Shown: in pieces, positions 36,118-45,456 of the stretch
Position numbering within the stretch: the stretch's first letter is position 1
Layout of the letters: the number at the start of each line of letters is the position of its first letter
Assembly (NCBI RefSeq): GCF_000430805.1
Contig: NZ_AUMS01000014.1
Location: 1-64,000, forward strand
DNA from: Chitinilyticum aquatile DSM 21506
GTDB taxonomy: Bacteria > Pseudomonadota > Gammaproteobacteria > Burkholderiales > Chitinibacteraceae
DNA length: 64,000 bases
Direction of reading: 5' to 3'
Translations under genes and position numbers: made by a program
The notes under the pieces: model-generated
What the model was told of the DNA's origin: nothing
Seen by the model: only the letters and a program-made list of their open reading frames with translations
Databases searched by the model: none

Positions 36118-37643
36118 GCGCAGTGCAGTCGGGCCTGCCGGAGCGGGCCGGCCTGCTGACGCGTTTGCAGGCGTTGCCGCTGTGGCAGGTAGCCTTCCTG
36201 CTGGCGGCGTGCGGCGCGCTGGGCGTGTTTGCACTGGCCCCGCTGGGGCTCTTCCCTTTGGCCTGGCTGGTGCTGGGCTTACTGTTCGCGGTCTGGCGCG
36301 GCGAGGTTCGCCCGGGGCGAGCCGCTGCGCTCGGTTTTGCCTGGGGGCTGGGGTATTTCCTCGCGACCATTCACTGGGTTTATATCAGCCTGCATACCTT
36401 TGGTGGTATGGCGGCCTGGCTGGCGCTGGTCTGCACCACACTGTTTGCGGCGTATCTGGCACTGTTTCCGGCCGTGGCGGGAGCCTTGGCCGGCTGGCTG
36501 CAGCGCAAGCGACCGGGGGCGCTCAGTTTCTGCCTGGGCGTGCCGGCGTTGTTTGTGCTGGCTGAAGGCCTGCGTGGCTGGCTGTTTACCGGTTTTCCGT
36601 GGGCCGGCATCGGCTACAGCCAGTTGCCCGTTCTGGGGGGCTGGCTGCCATTGACGGGCAGCTTCGGCGTGACGCTGCTGCTCGCCATCACGGTTTCTGT
36701 CGTGCTCTGGCGCTGGCGCGCGGGGCTGCTGCTGGCCGGTGTGCTGCTGCTCGGCAGCTGGGGGCTGGCGCACGTACGCTGGACGCAGCCGCAGGGTGGG
36801 CCGGTGGCGGTGAGCCTTTTGCAGGGGAATATTCCCCAGAATATCAAATGGGTGCGCGAGAACTACTTGCTCAGCCTGCAGGTCTACCGTGACCAACTCG
36901 CTGCCGCGCGCGGGCAACTGGTGGTGCTGCCGGAAACGGCCATTCCTTCGTTTCTGGCGCAGACACCGCCCGAGTATCTGGCTGAACTGCGCACGATTGC
37001 CGCCAAACAGGGCAAGGACGTGCTGCTGGGTATTGCGCTGGAAGGCGAGACGCCCGGTGCGTATTACAACGGCGTGGTGCGGCTCGACCAGCCGCAGCTG
37101 ACGCAGTACCGCAAAAGCCATCTGGTGCCCTTTGGCGAATATGTGCCGGTGCCCGCTCTGTTCGGCTGGCTGTACCGGTTCATGAGCATTCCGCTCGACG
37201 GCTTCTCGGCCGGGATCGACCCGCAGGCGCCTTTTGCGCTGGGTGGCGGCAAGGTGGCGGCGAATGTCTGCTACGAGGATATTTTCGGCAACGAATTCCG
37301 CGTCAATGCCGCCAATGCGACGCTGCTGGCCAATTTTTCCAATCTCGCCTGGTTTGATGGTTCATGGGCGGCCGAGCAGCAATTGCAGATGGCTCAAGTC
37401 CGCGTGCTGGAAAATGGCCGGGAGCTGGTGCGTGCCACCAATACCGGTGTGACGGCGGTGGTCGGTATCGACGGCAGCGTGCGTGATCGCCTGCCCGCCC
37501 GGACGCGCGGTATTCTGGAAAGCCGTGTTTGGCATTACACTGGCGCCACGCCGTACCAGCGGCTGGGCGACTTACCCGTCTGGCTGTTGCTGCTTATTGG
37601 GGTATGTGTTTGCATCCTTCGTAAATCAAAGCATGTGGATTGA
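36114..37643 (+). CDS. lnt: Apolipoprotein N-acyltransferase
   Basis: A 509-residue inner-membrane enzyme adding the third acyl chain to lipoproteins. Six or so hydrophobic segments fill the first 220 residues, then a nitrilase-fold domain carries the triad Glu274 (VVLPETAIP), Lys334 (YRKSHLVPFGEYVP) and Cys386 (NVCYEDIFG). A last helix (LPVWLLLLIGVCVCIL) returns to the membrane. The start is TTG 36114 overlapping the corC stop; GTG 36123 is an alternative. The final 15 codons lie in a palindromic element. Confidence 0.94.
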   Translation: MSAVQSGLPERAGLLTRLQALPLWQVAFLLAACGALGVFALAPLGLFPLAWLVLGLLFAVWRGEVRPGRAAALGFAWGLGYFLATIHWVYISLHTFGGMAAWLALVCTTLFAAYLALFPAVAGALAGWLQRKRPGALSFCLGVPALFVLAEGLRGWLFTGFPWAGIGYSQLPVLGGWLPLTGSFGVTLLLAITVSVVLWRWRAGLLLAGVLLLGSWGLAHVRWTQPQGGPVAVSLLQGNIPQNIKWVRENYLLSLQVYRDQLAAARGQLVVLPETAIPSFLAQTPPEYLAELRTIAAKQGKDVLLGIALEGETPGAYYNGVVRLDQPQLTQYRKSHLVPFGEYVPVPALFGWLYRFMSIPLDGFSAGIDPQAPFALGGGKVAANVCYEDIFGNEFRVNAANATLLANFSNLAWFDGSWAAEQQLQMAQVRVLENGRELVRATNTGVTAVVGIDGSVRDRLPARTRGILESRVWHYTGATPYQRLGDLPVWLLLLIGVCVCILRKSKHVD

Positions 37644-37647
37644 TACA
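37600..37647. repeat. 48-49 bp palindromic element, copy G (lnt end / SGNH start)
   Basis: Starts GGGTAT, ends GATACA; arms GCATCCTT and AAAGCATGTGG pair imperfectly. It encodes the end of Lnt and contains both the lnt stop and the ATG of the following SGNH hydrolase gene. Confidence 0.65.
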
Positions 37648-38439
37648 TTGAAGAGTATATGGATCAGCCTGTGCCTGCTGCTGATGATTGCCGCAGGCGC
37701 GCAGGCCAGCGAAGTCGCGCAGCAGGCGCAATCGCGCAAGCTCAGTACGGAGCAGAAAGCCAGGACGCCGGCCAGCAAGGACGCGGCCCAGGCAGCTGCA
37801 CCCTCGGTACAGGTGCTGGCGGTGGGTGATTCGCTGATGGGGGGCGTCGCCCAGATGCTGGCCTGGCGCATCAAGCGCGATGGCCGCAGCGACATGCAGC
37901 TGATCGACCGCCACAAGCTCAGCACCGGCCTGGCGAATACGCGCTTCTACGACTGGCCTGCCCAGCTGGCCACGCTGGTCAGCGAGAAAAAACCGGAAGT
38001 GGTGTTGATCATGCTGGGTGCCAATGATGCATCGATGGGGCTGCGCGAAAACGGCAAGACCTATGCCTATGGATCAGAAGGCTGGCGCGCGGCCTATCGC
38101 CAGCGTACCATGCAGATGATCACACTGGCGCGCGCTGATGGCGCGAGCGTGATCTGGATTGGCCTGCCGCAAATGGCCAAGCCCGAGTACAGCGCGCAGA
38201 TCCAGATGCAGAATGCGATTTACGCGCAGGTTGCGCATGAGGCTGGCATTCCCTTTATCGATAGCGCCAGCCTGCTGGCCGACGATAAGGGGGCGTATGC
38301 GGCCAGCATCACCGAGCAGGGCAAGACCGTATCGCTGCGCGCCAAGGACGGTGTTCATCTGGCACCCAGGGGCGGCGACATCCTGGCCCGTGCGACGCTT
38401 GCCAAACTGGGCAGTACCGAGCGCGTCGCGTTGCGTTAG
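37633..38439 (+). CDS. Periplasmic SGNH/GDSL hydrolase (DUF459-like)
   Basis: A 268-residue exported hydrolase. A hydrophobic signal segment ends near AAGAQA (about residue 25); the mature part has block I VLAVGDSLMGG (nucleophile Ser), LIMLGANDASM (Asn) and the C-terminal DGVHLAPRGG (Asp-x-x-His). This is the SGNH triad arrangement of periplasmic acyl-esterases acting on polysaccharides or peptidoglycan; the substrate is unknown. The start ATG 37633 overlaps the end of lnt by 11 bases. Confidence 0.85.
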   Translation: MWIDTLKSIWISLCLLLMIAAGAQASEVAQQAQSRKLSTEQKARTPASKDAAQAAAPSVQVLAVGDSLMGGVAQMLAWRIKRDGRSDMQLIDRHKLSTGLANTRFYDWPAQLATLVSEKKPEVVLIMLGANDASMGLRENGKTYAYGSEGWRAAYRQRTMQMITLARADGASVIWIGLPQMAKPEYSAQIQMQNAIYAQVAHEAGIPFIDSASLLADDKGAYAASITEQGKTVSLRAKDGVHLAPRGGDILARATLAKLGSTERVALR

Positions 38440-38460
38440 CGCAGCAGCAGCCCGCACAGG

Positions 38461-38487
38461 AAGCCGCATGCATTGCGGCTTTTTTTG
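38461..38487 (+). terminator. Terminator after the SGNH hydrolase gene
   Basis: Stem AAGCCGCA/TGCGGCTT with a TGCAT loop followed by seven T. It closes the corC-lnt-SGNH unit. Confidence 0.85.
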
Positions 38488-38626
38488 CGGCTGGTGTAAA
38501 CTGGCGACTCAAGAAAGATTTGTGATGGCGGAAAGTAAAACGGCAGGGTTGCCGCATGTTTGCAATGAACGGCGCGCATACTGTCCGCTTCCCGCCAGGC
38601 CACACCGTGACGAGGACATACTGACG

Positions 38627-38809
38627 ATGCATCGCAGCAACAGCCCCAGCACCTTTCTCTCGGTCGAGCAGGACAAGACCGCCTCCGCCAACGACAAGGC
38701 CGTTCTGGTCGCCAACAAGGACCGCCTCAACGCCCTGCGCGAACGCCGCCGCGATTTCGCCGAAAAACAGGAAGTCGACCGCCAGAGCCGGGAAGTCTGG
38801 CAGTGTTGA
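38627..38809 (+). CDS. Small hypothetical protein
   Basis: A 60-residue hydrophilic frame (start MHRSNSPSTFLSVEQDKTAS, end QSREVWQC) with many Arg, Lys, Glu and Asp and a predicted helix NKDRLNALRERRRDFAEK. A weak GAGG lies 11 bases upstream of the ATG. It is flanked by the hydrolase terminator and a palindromic hairpin just after its stop, which fits a small independent gene. No family recognised. Confidence 0.4.
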   Translation: MHRSNSPSTFLSVEQDKTASANDKAVLVANKDRLNALRERRRDFAEKQEVDRQSREVWQC

Positions 38810-38810
38810 C

Positions 38811-38859
38811 ATGTATATGAACAGAGCCATTGATATTCAATGGCTCTGTTCATATGGGG
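38811..38859. repeat. 48-49 bp palindromic element, copy H
   Basis: Starts ATGTAT. A perfect 19-bp stem (38815-38833 with 38837-38855) contains GAGCCATT and AATGGCTC with a TAT loop; the right end is ATATGGGG. It lies between the small plus-strand ORF and the convergent RDD gene and could act as a terminator. Confidence 0.85.
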
Positions 38860-38872
38860 TGTATCGTATTGG

Positions 38873-39424
38873 TTAGGCCTTCGGCTTTGCCGCTTTCTGC
38901 GTGATGCAGGTCCCCGCAATGGAATCCTGCAGCAGTTGCCGGTCAGTCCTTAGCCATGCCCATAGCCAGGGCAGCACGACCAGCCCGCTGGCAATCCAGG
39001 CAAGCGGCAGCCACTGTGGGGCGTGGCGGGCGAGCAGCCAGCATGGCAATGCCGGGACATAGCACAGGCTGGCAACCACAAAACGTATGATGCTTTGCCG
39101 CAAGGCCGGTCTGCCGCCGTGCCGGTTATCCAGTTGCAGACGCCAGGTTTTCATCGCCAGCGTCTGGCCGCTGCGATTCCAGCAAAAGATGAAATAAGCA
39201 CCCGTCAGCACAAACAGCCAGACAAAATGCAGTGCTTGCGCCAGGACGTTGCCAGAGAGTGCGGTTACGCCCTGCCCGGTCAGCAGCTGGAACAGGCCCT
39301 GATACACGCCGGACAAGACGAGAATCACGGCGCCGGTCAGCAGCATTTCGTAGATGAAGCTCAGGAGGCGGCGCCACCAGCCAGCGCCTGGCGGGCTGGA
39401 TAAATTGTTGCGTGTGTCGGTCAT
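38873..39424 (-). CDS. RDD-family membrane protein
   Basis: A 183-residue inner-membrane protein with four hydrophobic helices. RDD features: RLLSFIYEMLL near the start, RSGQTLAMKTWRLQL in the middle and LRTDRQLLQDSIAGTCI at the end. The function of RDD proteins is poorly known; some are ion transporters. Last gene of the sigma factor-DUF3619-DUF3106-RDD operon, overlapping the upstream stop by 4 bases. Confidence 0.9.
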   Translation of the reverse strand: MTDTRNNLSSPPGAGWWRRLLSFIYEMLLTGAVILVLSGVYQGLFQLLTGQGVTALSGNVLAQALHFVWLFVLTGAYFIFCWNRSGQTLAMKTWRLQLDNRHGGRPALRQSIIRFVVASLCYVPALPCWLLARHAPQWLPLAWIASGLVVLPWLWAWLRTDRQLLQDSIAGTCITQKAAKPKA

Positions 39425-39837
39425 GGTTCTTGGGATTGGTGGTTGCGATGGCGATGTCTGGCGCCATCAGGTTCGGAGGCATGGCGTTGCTGACGAACTT
39501 CGCGCAGGATGCGTTCGCGTTCCTGTGGCGGCAGAGCCATCAGGCGTTCATAGTTTTCCCGCGCGCGCTGGCGCTGTTCCGGTGTGAGTTCGGCCCACTG
39601 GCGGATGCGCTCGCGAAAGCGCTGCTGTTTTTCCGGTGGCATCTGCGGATAGCGGCTGGCGGCATTGGCGAACCGGTCCTGGCGCTCTTCCGGCAGGGCT
39701 TGCCATTGCGATGCCAGCGGAGCAAGCAGTTCGCGCTGCTCGGCGCTGAGACTTTGCCAGCTGGTGGCTGCGTGAGCAGACAGGGCAAGCACGAACTGGC
39801 TGGCCAGGATGACGAGGAGGCGGTGCAGGCTGGGCAT
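39421..39837 (-). CDS. DUF3106 exported protein
   Basis: A 138-residue protein with a signal peptide (cleavage near SAHA) and a helical body full of short motifs: LSAEQRELLAPLASQWQALPEERQ, MPPEKQQRFRERIRQW, LTPEQRQRARENYERLMALPPQERE. These resemble CpxP/Spy-like LTPEQ repeats, so a periplasmic stress or metal-sensing role is possible. It ends in a His/Arg-rich tail. It overlaps the DUF3619 and RDD genes by 1 and 4 bases. Confidence 0.85.
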   Translation of the reverse strand: MPSLHRLLVILASQFVLALSAHAATSWQSLSAEQRELLAPLASQWQALPEERQDRFANAASRYPQMPPEKQQRFRERIRQWAELTPEQRQRARENYERLMALPPQERERILREVRQQRHASEPDGARHRHRNHQSQEP

Positions 39838-40208
39838 TACCGTGTTTTCCGCAGGCGCTGTTCCAGCGCATCTGACAGCAGCAGGTCGGGGCCTGCCTCG
39901 CTGGTCAGCAATTCGATTTCGATATTCTGCTCGATGCGGTTGCGCTGCTGTTGCCATTGCCAGTTGCCGATCAGCGCCGCCAGCAGTGCCAGAGCCGCGG
40001 CCCAACGCCACGGATGCTCGTGCCACTGCTGCACGAGCACATGGCCGGGGCGGGTGGCATCGGGCGTACCGGTCTGCGCCAGAGCCTGCCGCCGTGCGGC
40101 TTCCAGCCCGCTGCGGATGTGCGCAGGCAGAGGCTGCTGGTCCAGTTGCCGGCAGGCACGGCGGGCCTGTTCTTCTGCTGCGGGTGAGGACGAGGTGTGC
40201 GGTTTCAT
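39837..40208 (-). CDS. DUF3619 protein, possible anti-sigma factor
   Basis: A 123-residue protein: an N-terminal cytosolic helical part (EQARRACRQLDQQPLPAHIRSGLEAAR), one membrane helix (WAAALALLAALIGNW, about 69-83) and a periplasmic tail. The layout and position directly after a sigma factor gene (4-base overlap) suggest an anti-sigma role. That is inference; the zinc-finger motif of classical ZAS anti-sigma factors is absent. Confidence 0.8.
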   Translation of the reverse strand: MKPHTSSSPAAEEQARRACRQLDQQPLPAHIRSGLEAARRQALAQTGTPDATRPGHVLVQQWHEHPWRWAAALALLAALIGNWQWQQQRNRIEQNIEIELLTSEAGPDLLLSDALEQRLRKTR

Positions 40209-40771
40209 AGGCTTACTCCATGGCGCGTCAGCCAGGCCGACAGGCTGGCACAGGCTCGTGAGCAGTGGGTTTTGACGCTGCCTTCCGAGCAGCCCATGAC
40301 CTGGGCCGTTTCTGCCGTGTCGAGCTCTTCCCAGTAACGCAGGATGAAGGCTTCGCGTTGACGCGGCGGCAATTGTGCCAGACCGGCTTCGATCAGCGCC
40401 ATGGTTCGTGCCTGTGTGCTTTCATCTTCGGGTGTGGCGGGCGAATCGGCGGTGTGGGGCAACCAGTCCAGCGGATCGGTGTCATTGTCGTCATCCGGAT
40501 TCTTGCTGCGGAAGGAGGAAAACAGCGAAACCCAGAGATTGCGGACTTTCTGGCGGCGGTAATGGTCGCGGATGATGTTCTGCAGAATGCGCTGGAACAG
40601 CAATGGCCATTCCTCAGGAGGGCGCTCGGCATAGGATTCGGTCAGTCGCAGCATGGCGTCCTGCACCAGATCGAGCGCCTGGGTTTCATCCTGGGTGGCA
40701 AAGCGCGCTTGCCGATAGGCGCGCTGCTCGACCCCGGCCAGAAAATCCGACAGCGCAGCACGTGAACCCAC
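40205..40771 (-). CDS. ECF-type RNA polymerase sigma factor
   Basis: A 188-residue sigma-70 family protein. Region 2 is ALDLVQDAMLRLTESYAERPPEEWPLLFQRILQNIIRDHYRR (only its ends ALDLVQDAML and IIRDHYRR cited); region 4 is LPPRQREAFILRYWEELDTAETAQVMGCSEGSVKTH with a clear helix-turn-helix. An acidic linker (DDDNDTD) joins them. First gene of a four-gene overlapping operon with DUF3619, DUF3106 and RDD proteins, divergent from ilvIHC. Its regulon is unknown. Confidence 0.9.
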   Translation of the reverse strand: MGSRAALSDFLAGVEQRAYRQARFATQDETQALDLVQDAMLRLTESYAERPPEEWPLLFQRILQNIIRDHYRRQKVRNLWVSLFSSFRSKNPDDDNDTDPLDWLPHTADSPATPEDESTQARTMALIEAGLAQLPPRQREAFILRYWEELDTAETAQVMGCSEGSVKTHCSRACASLSAWLTRHGVSL

Positions 40772-41291
40772 CGGCGCTCTCCTTTATTCCTGCCGTTTCA
40801 ATCGGCAGCATACTAGCAAACACCTATTGCGGGGGCGAGTAAAAACTTGCCAATCGCGCGCGCATCCGTTAACGTCCCAAGTTCAACATCCATTCCAGAT
40901 GAGCGTTGCGTACCCTAATCGGGTTCGTTTCGCACCGAAAGGCACCGCCCGCGCATTACACCGCAGTCGTCCTTATTCAGGCCACAAGCCTGAGCCAAGG
41001 CGGCCCGCCCGGTAAAAAAGTTCGGATTTGCGGCACTGCCGATTGCCTGATACCCAAAGGCAGCATGCGTTACCGCGCACGCTGTCGACATGGCCCAACG
41101 CCCGTGGCCCTGTCACCCGGTTGACTGGCTCAAGCAGGTCGTCAAGTTCAAAGCTCTGGATGGCAGGAGCTCGGTTTTCTTATGTCTCAGGGAAACTGCA
41201 GAACCACTGCCACAAAAGACCCTGCTGCGCTCGCAGCGGCGTCAGTGCATCGGTTCGGCGGTAACCCACAACCCGTGGTGAGGTGACCTCG
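40772..41291. other. Intergenic region between the sigma factor gene and ilvI
   Basis: A 520-base gap containing the two divergent promoters. I see no protein gene with homology, no run of Ile/Leu/Val codons that would mark a classical ilv leader peptide, and no intrinsic terminator. A short frame from 40900 (MSVAYPNRVRF) lacks support. A long ilv 5' leader is possible. Confidence 0.4.
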
Positions 41292-43058
41292 ATGGAAATA
41301 TCAGGTGCAGAAATTGTCACACGCTGTCTGAAGGAAGAAGGCGTCGAATTCGTCTTCGGCTACCCCGGCGGCGCAGTGCTCGAAATCTACGATGCAATTC
41401 ACAAGCAGGACTTCTTCAAGCATGTGCTGGTGCGCCATGAACAGGCTGCCGTGCATGCGGCTGACGCCTATTCGCGTTCCAGTAACAAGGTCGGCGTCGC
41501 ACTCTTGACCTCCGGCCCCGGTGCCACCAATGGCATCACCGGCATTGCCACTGCCTATATGGACTCGATCCCGCTGATCGTGATCTCCGGCCAGGTGGGC
41601 ACGCCGATGATCGGTTCGGACGCCTTCCAGGAAGTCGACATGGTCGGCTGTTCGCGCCCCATCGTGAAGCACAACTTCCTGGTGAAGGATGTGCGCGATC
41701 TGGCAGCGACCTTCAAGAAAGCATTCCATATCGCCACGACCGGCCGCCCCGGTCCCGTGGTGATCGACATCCCCAAGGACGTCACCATCCACAAGACCTC
41801 CTTCGATTACCCGAAGAGTGTGTCGATCCGCAGCTACAACCCGCCGGTCAAGGGCCATCCCGGCCAGATCAAGAAAGCCGCACAGCTGCTGGCCGATGCC
41901 AAGCGCCCGTTCGTGTATGTCGGCGGCGGCGCGGTTATCGGCAATGCCGGTGCGGAAGTCACCGAGCTGGTCAAGTTGCTGAATATCCCGTGCACCAATA
42001 CCTTGATGGGTCTCGGCGCGCTGGATGGTACCGATCCGAATTTCGTCGGCATGCTGGGCATGCACGGCACCTACGAAGCCAACCTCGCGATGCAGTATTG
42101 CGATGTGCTCATTGCTGTTGGCGCGCGTTTTGACGACCGCGTGATTTCGGTGCCGAACCAGTTCCTCTCGCAGGCCAAGAAGATCGTTCACATCGACATC
42201 GACCCCTCCTCCATTGCCAAGCGCGTGAAGGTGGATGTGCCCATCGTCGGTGACGTGAAGAGCGTCGTTGGCGATCTGGTGAATCTGCTGAAGGAATCCG
42301 GCCAGCGCCCGAACGAGAAGGCACTCGCCGGTTGGTGGGAGCAGATCAACGAATGGCGCAAGCCCAATTCGCTGCTCTACACGCAGGATACCGAGATCAT
42401 CAAGCCGCAGTATGTCGTGCAGAAGCTCTGGGAAGTCACCGATGGCCAGGCCATCGTTACTTCGGATGTGGGCCAGCATCAGATGTTTGCCGCGCAGTAT
42501 TACAAGTTCCGTCGCCCCAGACAGTGGATCAACTCGGGTGGTCTGGGTACCATGGGCTTCGGCCTGCCGGCCGCGATGGGCGCACAGATGGCCAACCCCT
42601 ATGCGCAAGTTGCCTGCATTACCGGTGAAGCGTCGATCCAGATGAACATCCAGGAATTGTCGACCTGCAAGCAGTATCACATCCCGGTGAAGATCGTTAA
42701 CCTGAACAACCGTTATCTGGGCATGGTGCGGCAGTGGCAGGAATTCTTCTACGGCAACCGATACTCCGAGTCCTATATGGACGCATTGCCAGATTTCGTA
42801 AAGCTTGCAGAAGCATACGGCCATATCGGCATGAAAATCGAAAAGCCGTCCGACGTCGAGCCGGCACTGCGTGAAGCCTTCAGCGAGAAATTGAAGGATC
42901 GCTTGGTGTTTCTTGATTTCATCACCGACCAGAAGGCCAATGTCTTCCCGATGGTGCAGAACGGCAAGGGGCTGAACCAGATGGATCTGCCGGAACACAT
43001 GCGCGGCATGCAACAGGTGCCGTTCGAGAACAACCGTGATTACGGCAACCTGTGCTGA
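41292..43058 (+). CDS. ilvI: Acetolactate synthase, large catalytic subunit
   Basis: A 588-residue thiamine-diphosphate enzyme making 2-acetolactate or 2-aceto-2-hydroxybutyrate for Val, Leu and Ile. It has the catalytic Glu in VRHEQAAVHAAD, the FAD-binding middle domain, GSDAFQEVDMVGCSRPIVKH, and the ThDP block GEASIQMNIQELSTCKQYHIPVKIVNLNN (metal site, here only GEASIQMN and NLNN) with MVRQWQEFFY. ATG 41292 has GAGGTGA upstream. First gene of ilvI-ilvH-ilvC; symbol could equally be ilvB. Confidence 0.96.
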   Translation: MEISGAEIVTRCLKEEGVEFVFGYPGGAVLEIYDAIHKQDFFKHVLVRHEQAAVHAADAYSRSSNKVGVALLTSGPGATNGITGIATAYMDSIPLIVISGQVGTPMIGSDAFQEVDMVGCSRPIVKHNFLVKDVRDLAATFKKAFHIATTGRPGPVVIDIPKDVTIHKTSFDYPKSVSIRSYNPPVKGHPGQIKKAAQLLADAKRPFVYVGGGAVIGNAGAEVTELVKLLNIPCTNTLMGLGALDGTDPNFVGMLGMHGTYEANLAMQYCDVLIAVGARFDDRVISVPNQFLSQAKKIVHIDIDPSSIAKRVKVDVPIVGDVKSVVGDLVNLLKESGQRPNEKALAGWWEQINEWRKPNSLLYTQDTEIIKPQYVVQKLWEVTDGQAIVTSDVGQHQMFAAQYYKFRRPRQWINSGGLGTMGFGLPAAMGAQMANPYAQVACITGEASIQMNIQELSTCKQYHIPVKIVNLNNRYLGMVRQWQEFFYGNRYSESYMDALPDFVKLAEAYGHIGMKIEKPSDVEPALREAFSEKLKDRLVFLDFITDQKANVFPMVQNGKGLNQMDLPEHMRGMQQVPFENNRDYGNLC

Positions 43059-43071
43059 GGGGGAAACGAAC

Positions 43072-43563
43072 ATGCGACACATTCTTTCCATCCTGATTGA
43101 AAACGAAGCCGGCGCGCTTTCGCGCGTCACCGGGCTGTTTTCCGCACGCGGCTACAACATCGATTCACTGACGGTGCAAACGACCGAAGATCCGACCATG
43201 AGCCGCATGACCATCGTCACGCACGGCTCGGACGACATCATCGAGCAGATCACCAAGCAGCTGAACAAGCTGGTGGAAGTGGTGAAGGTGATCGACCTGA
43301 ACGAGGCCGACCACATCGAACGCGAGCTCATGCTGATCAAGGTGCGTGCCACCGGCAAGGAGCGCGACGAAATGAAACGCATGGCGGACATCTTCCGCGG
43401 CCGCATCATCGATGTGACCGAGAAGAGTTACACCGTCGAGCTCACCGGCCCGGGAGAGAAGCTGGATGCCTTCATCAAGGCACTGGACCCCGCCACCATT
43501 CTGGAAACCGTGCGTACCGGTGCTTCGGGCATCGGTCGCGGCGAACGCATTCTGAAAATCTAA
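43072..43563 (+). CDS. ilvH: Acetolactate synthase, small regulatory subunit
   Basis: A 163-residue subunit with an N-terminal ACT domain (MRHILSILIENEAGALSRV, YNIDSLTVQTTEDPTMSRMT) that binds valine for feedback inhibition, and the C-terminal ALS_ss domain. The start at 43072 lies 13 bases after the ilvI stop with GGGGGAAA upstream. Confidence 0.96.
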   Translation: MRHILSILIENEAGALSRVTGLFSARGYNIDSLTVQTTEDPTMSRMTIVTHGSDDIIEQITKQLNKLVEVVKVIDLNEADHIERELMLIKVRATGKERDEMKRMADIFRGRIIDVTEKSYTVELTGPGEKLDAFIKALDPATILETVRTGASGIGRGERILKI

Positions 43564-43617
43564 GTGAGGTGTGAGGGCCCGCCCTCGCCTCACGTCTCAC
43601 ACCCACAGGAGTTTTGA

Positions 43618-44643
<1,026 letters not shown>

Positions 44644-44660
44644 TCGGACGTTCTCCCGGT

Positions 44661-44693
44661 AAAACGGCCAGCTGCAAAGCTGGCCGTTTTTTT
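44661..44693 (+). terminator. Terminator after ilvC
   Basis: Stem AAAACGGCCAGC/GCTGGCCGTTTT with a TGCAAA-type loop followed by a T-run. Confidence 0.9.
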
Positions 44694-44931
44694 GCTCTGC
44701 GCAGACTGGGTTGAGGCATGTTGTCACCGGGTGTCCGCTTCCCTGCCGAGGGGGATAGATCAGACCCGCACTCCGATGGCCGAGTGCGGTATCGAGTTCA
44801 TTTTCCGCAAGTACCCAGCCTGAAACCGAAGGATTGCTGCACGCAACGCAATGGCCAGCGCAGACGACTTGCGCAAAGTGACAGCCTGTTAGCTGCTTCC
44901 TTGCTGCAATTATGGCAATCCTGTAAATTCA
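44694..44931 (+). ncRNA. Candidate small RNA or leader between two terminators
   Basis: About 240 bases without a supported ORF, bounded by the ilvC terminator and by an independent terminator at 44934-44960. Inside is a hairpin CCGCACTC/GAGTGCGG (44766-44789). A hairpin plus a private terminator with no gene suggests a transcript of its own. I could not match it to a known RNA family, and no clear promoter stands out. Confidence 0.3.
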
Positions 44932-44933
44932 AG

Positions 44934-44960
44934 CCGCCGTCATGAGACGGCGGTTTTTTT
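44934..44960 (+). terminator. Orphan intrinsic terminator
   Basis: Perfect 8-bp stem CCGCCGTC/GACGGCGG with an ATGA loop followed by seven T. It lies 240 bases beyond the ilvC terminator and just before the DUF2752 gene, with no gene in between. Confidence 0.85.
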
Positions 44961-44975
44961 ATGGTGGAATGATTC

Positions 44976-45392
44976 GTGGTGTTGATGTTCAAGCCGAACT
45001 GGCGCTGGCTGATTGCAATTCCCGGGCTGTTATTCCTGGCCTTCGCAGCGCATCACGTCTACCACCATGATCCGTCCATCTATGGCGGGCCGTTTCTGCC
45101 GTGCGTGTTTCTGGAGCTGACCGGTTTATGGTGTCCCGGCTGCGGGGCAACGCGGGCCGTGTATGCGCTGATGCACCTGGATCTGGCCGGCGCCTTGCGC
45201 ATGAATGCGTTTCTGGTGCTGGTGGGGTTTCCTGCGCTGGCGCTGGCGCTGGTAAACCATTTTGGCCCTCGGCGCGTGCTGACGCTGAAAATGGAGGCGC
45301 GGGTTTACGCGGTGTTTTTCCTGCTGGCCATGCTGTTCATGGTGCTGCGCAATCTGCCGTTTGCACCGTTCAATATCTTGGCTCCGCACTGA
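44976..45392 (+). CDS. DUF2752 membrane protein
   Basis: A 138-residue protein with three or four hydrophobic segments and the DUF2752 signature LWCPGCGATRAVYALMHLDLAGALRMN (core CPGCGATRA). The two Cys in CPGCG may bind metal. The function is unknown. The start is GTG 44976; ATG 44985, three codons later, is equally likely. Confidence 0.82.
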   Translation: MVLMFKPNWRWLIAIPGLLFLAFAAHHVYHHDPSIYGGPFLPCVFLELTGLWCPGCGATRAVYALMHLDLAGALRMNAFLVLVGFPALALALVNHFGPRRVLTLKMEARVYAVFFLLAMLFMVLRNLPFAPFNILAPH

Positions 45393-45399
45393 TTTACAA

Positions 45400-45448
45400 G
45401 GGTATCTGTCTGAAGCCCTTTGAATATAATGCTTACATGTAAATAGGG
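45400..45448. repeat. 48-49 bp palindromic element, copy I
   Basis: The left half is near consensus: GGGTAT then TGAAGCCCTTT. The right half is degraded and ends AATAGGG. It lies directly upstream of a zinc-ribbon gene and overlaps its probable 5' untranslated region. Confidence 0.7.
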
Positions 45449-45456
45449 AGTAGAGT

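Noticed and set aside
36351-36398. A 48-bp stretch inside lnt with GGGTAT at one end, ATACC at the other and CCATT at the consensus position
   Set aside because: The interior is not self-complementary, and the encoded residues (GYFLATIHWVYISLHT) are the conserved Lnt sequence, so chance or a very old copy cannot be told apart.
40772-41291. Possible ilv attenuator leader
   Set aside because: No run of branched-chain codons and no terminator hairpin with a T-run before ilvI.
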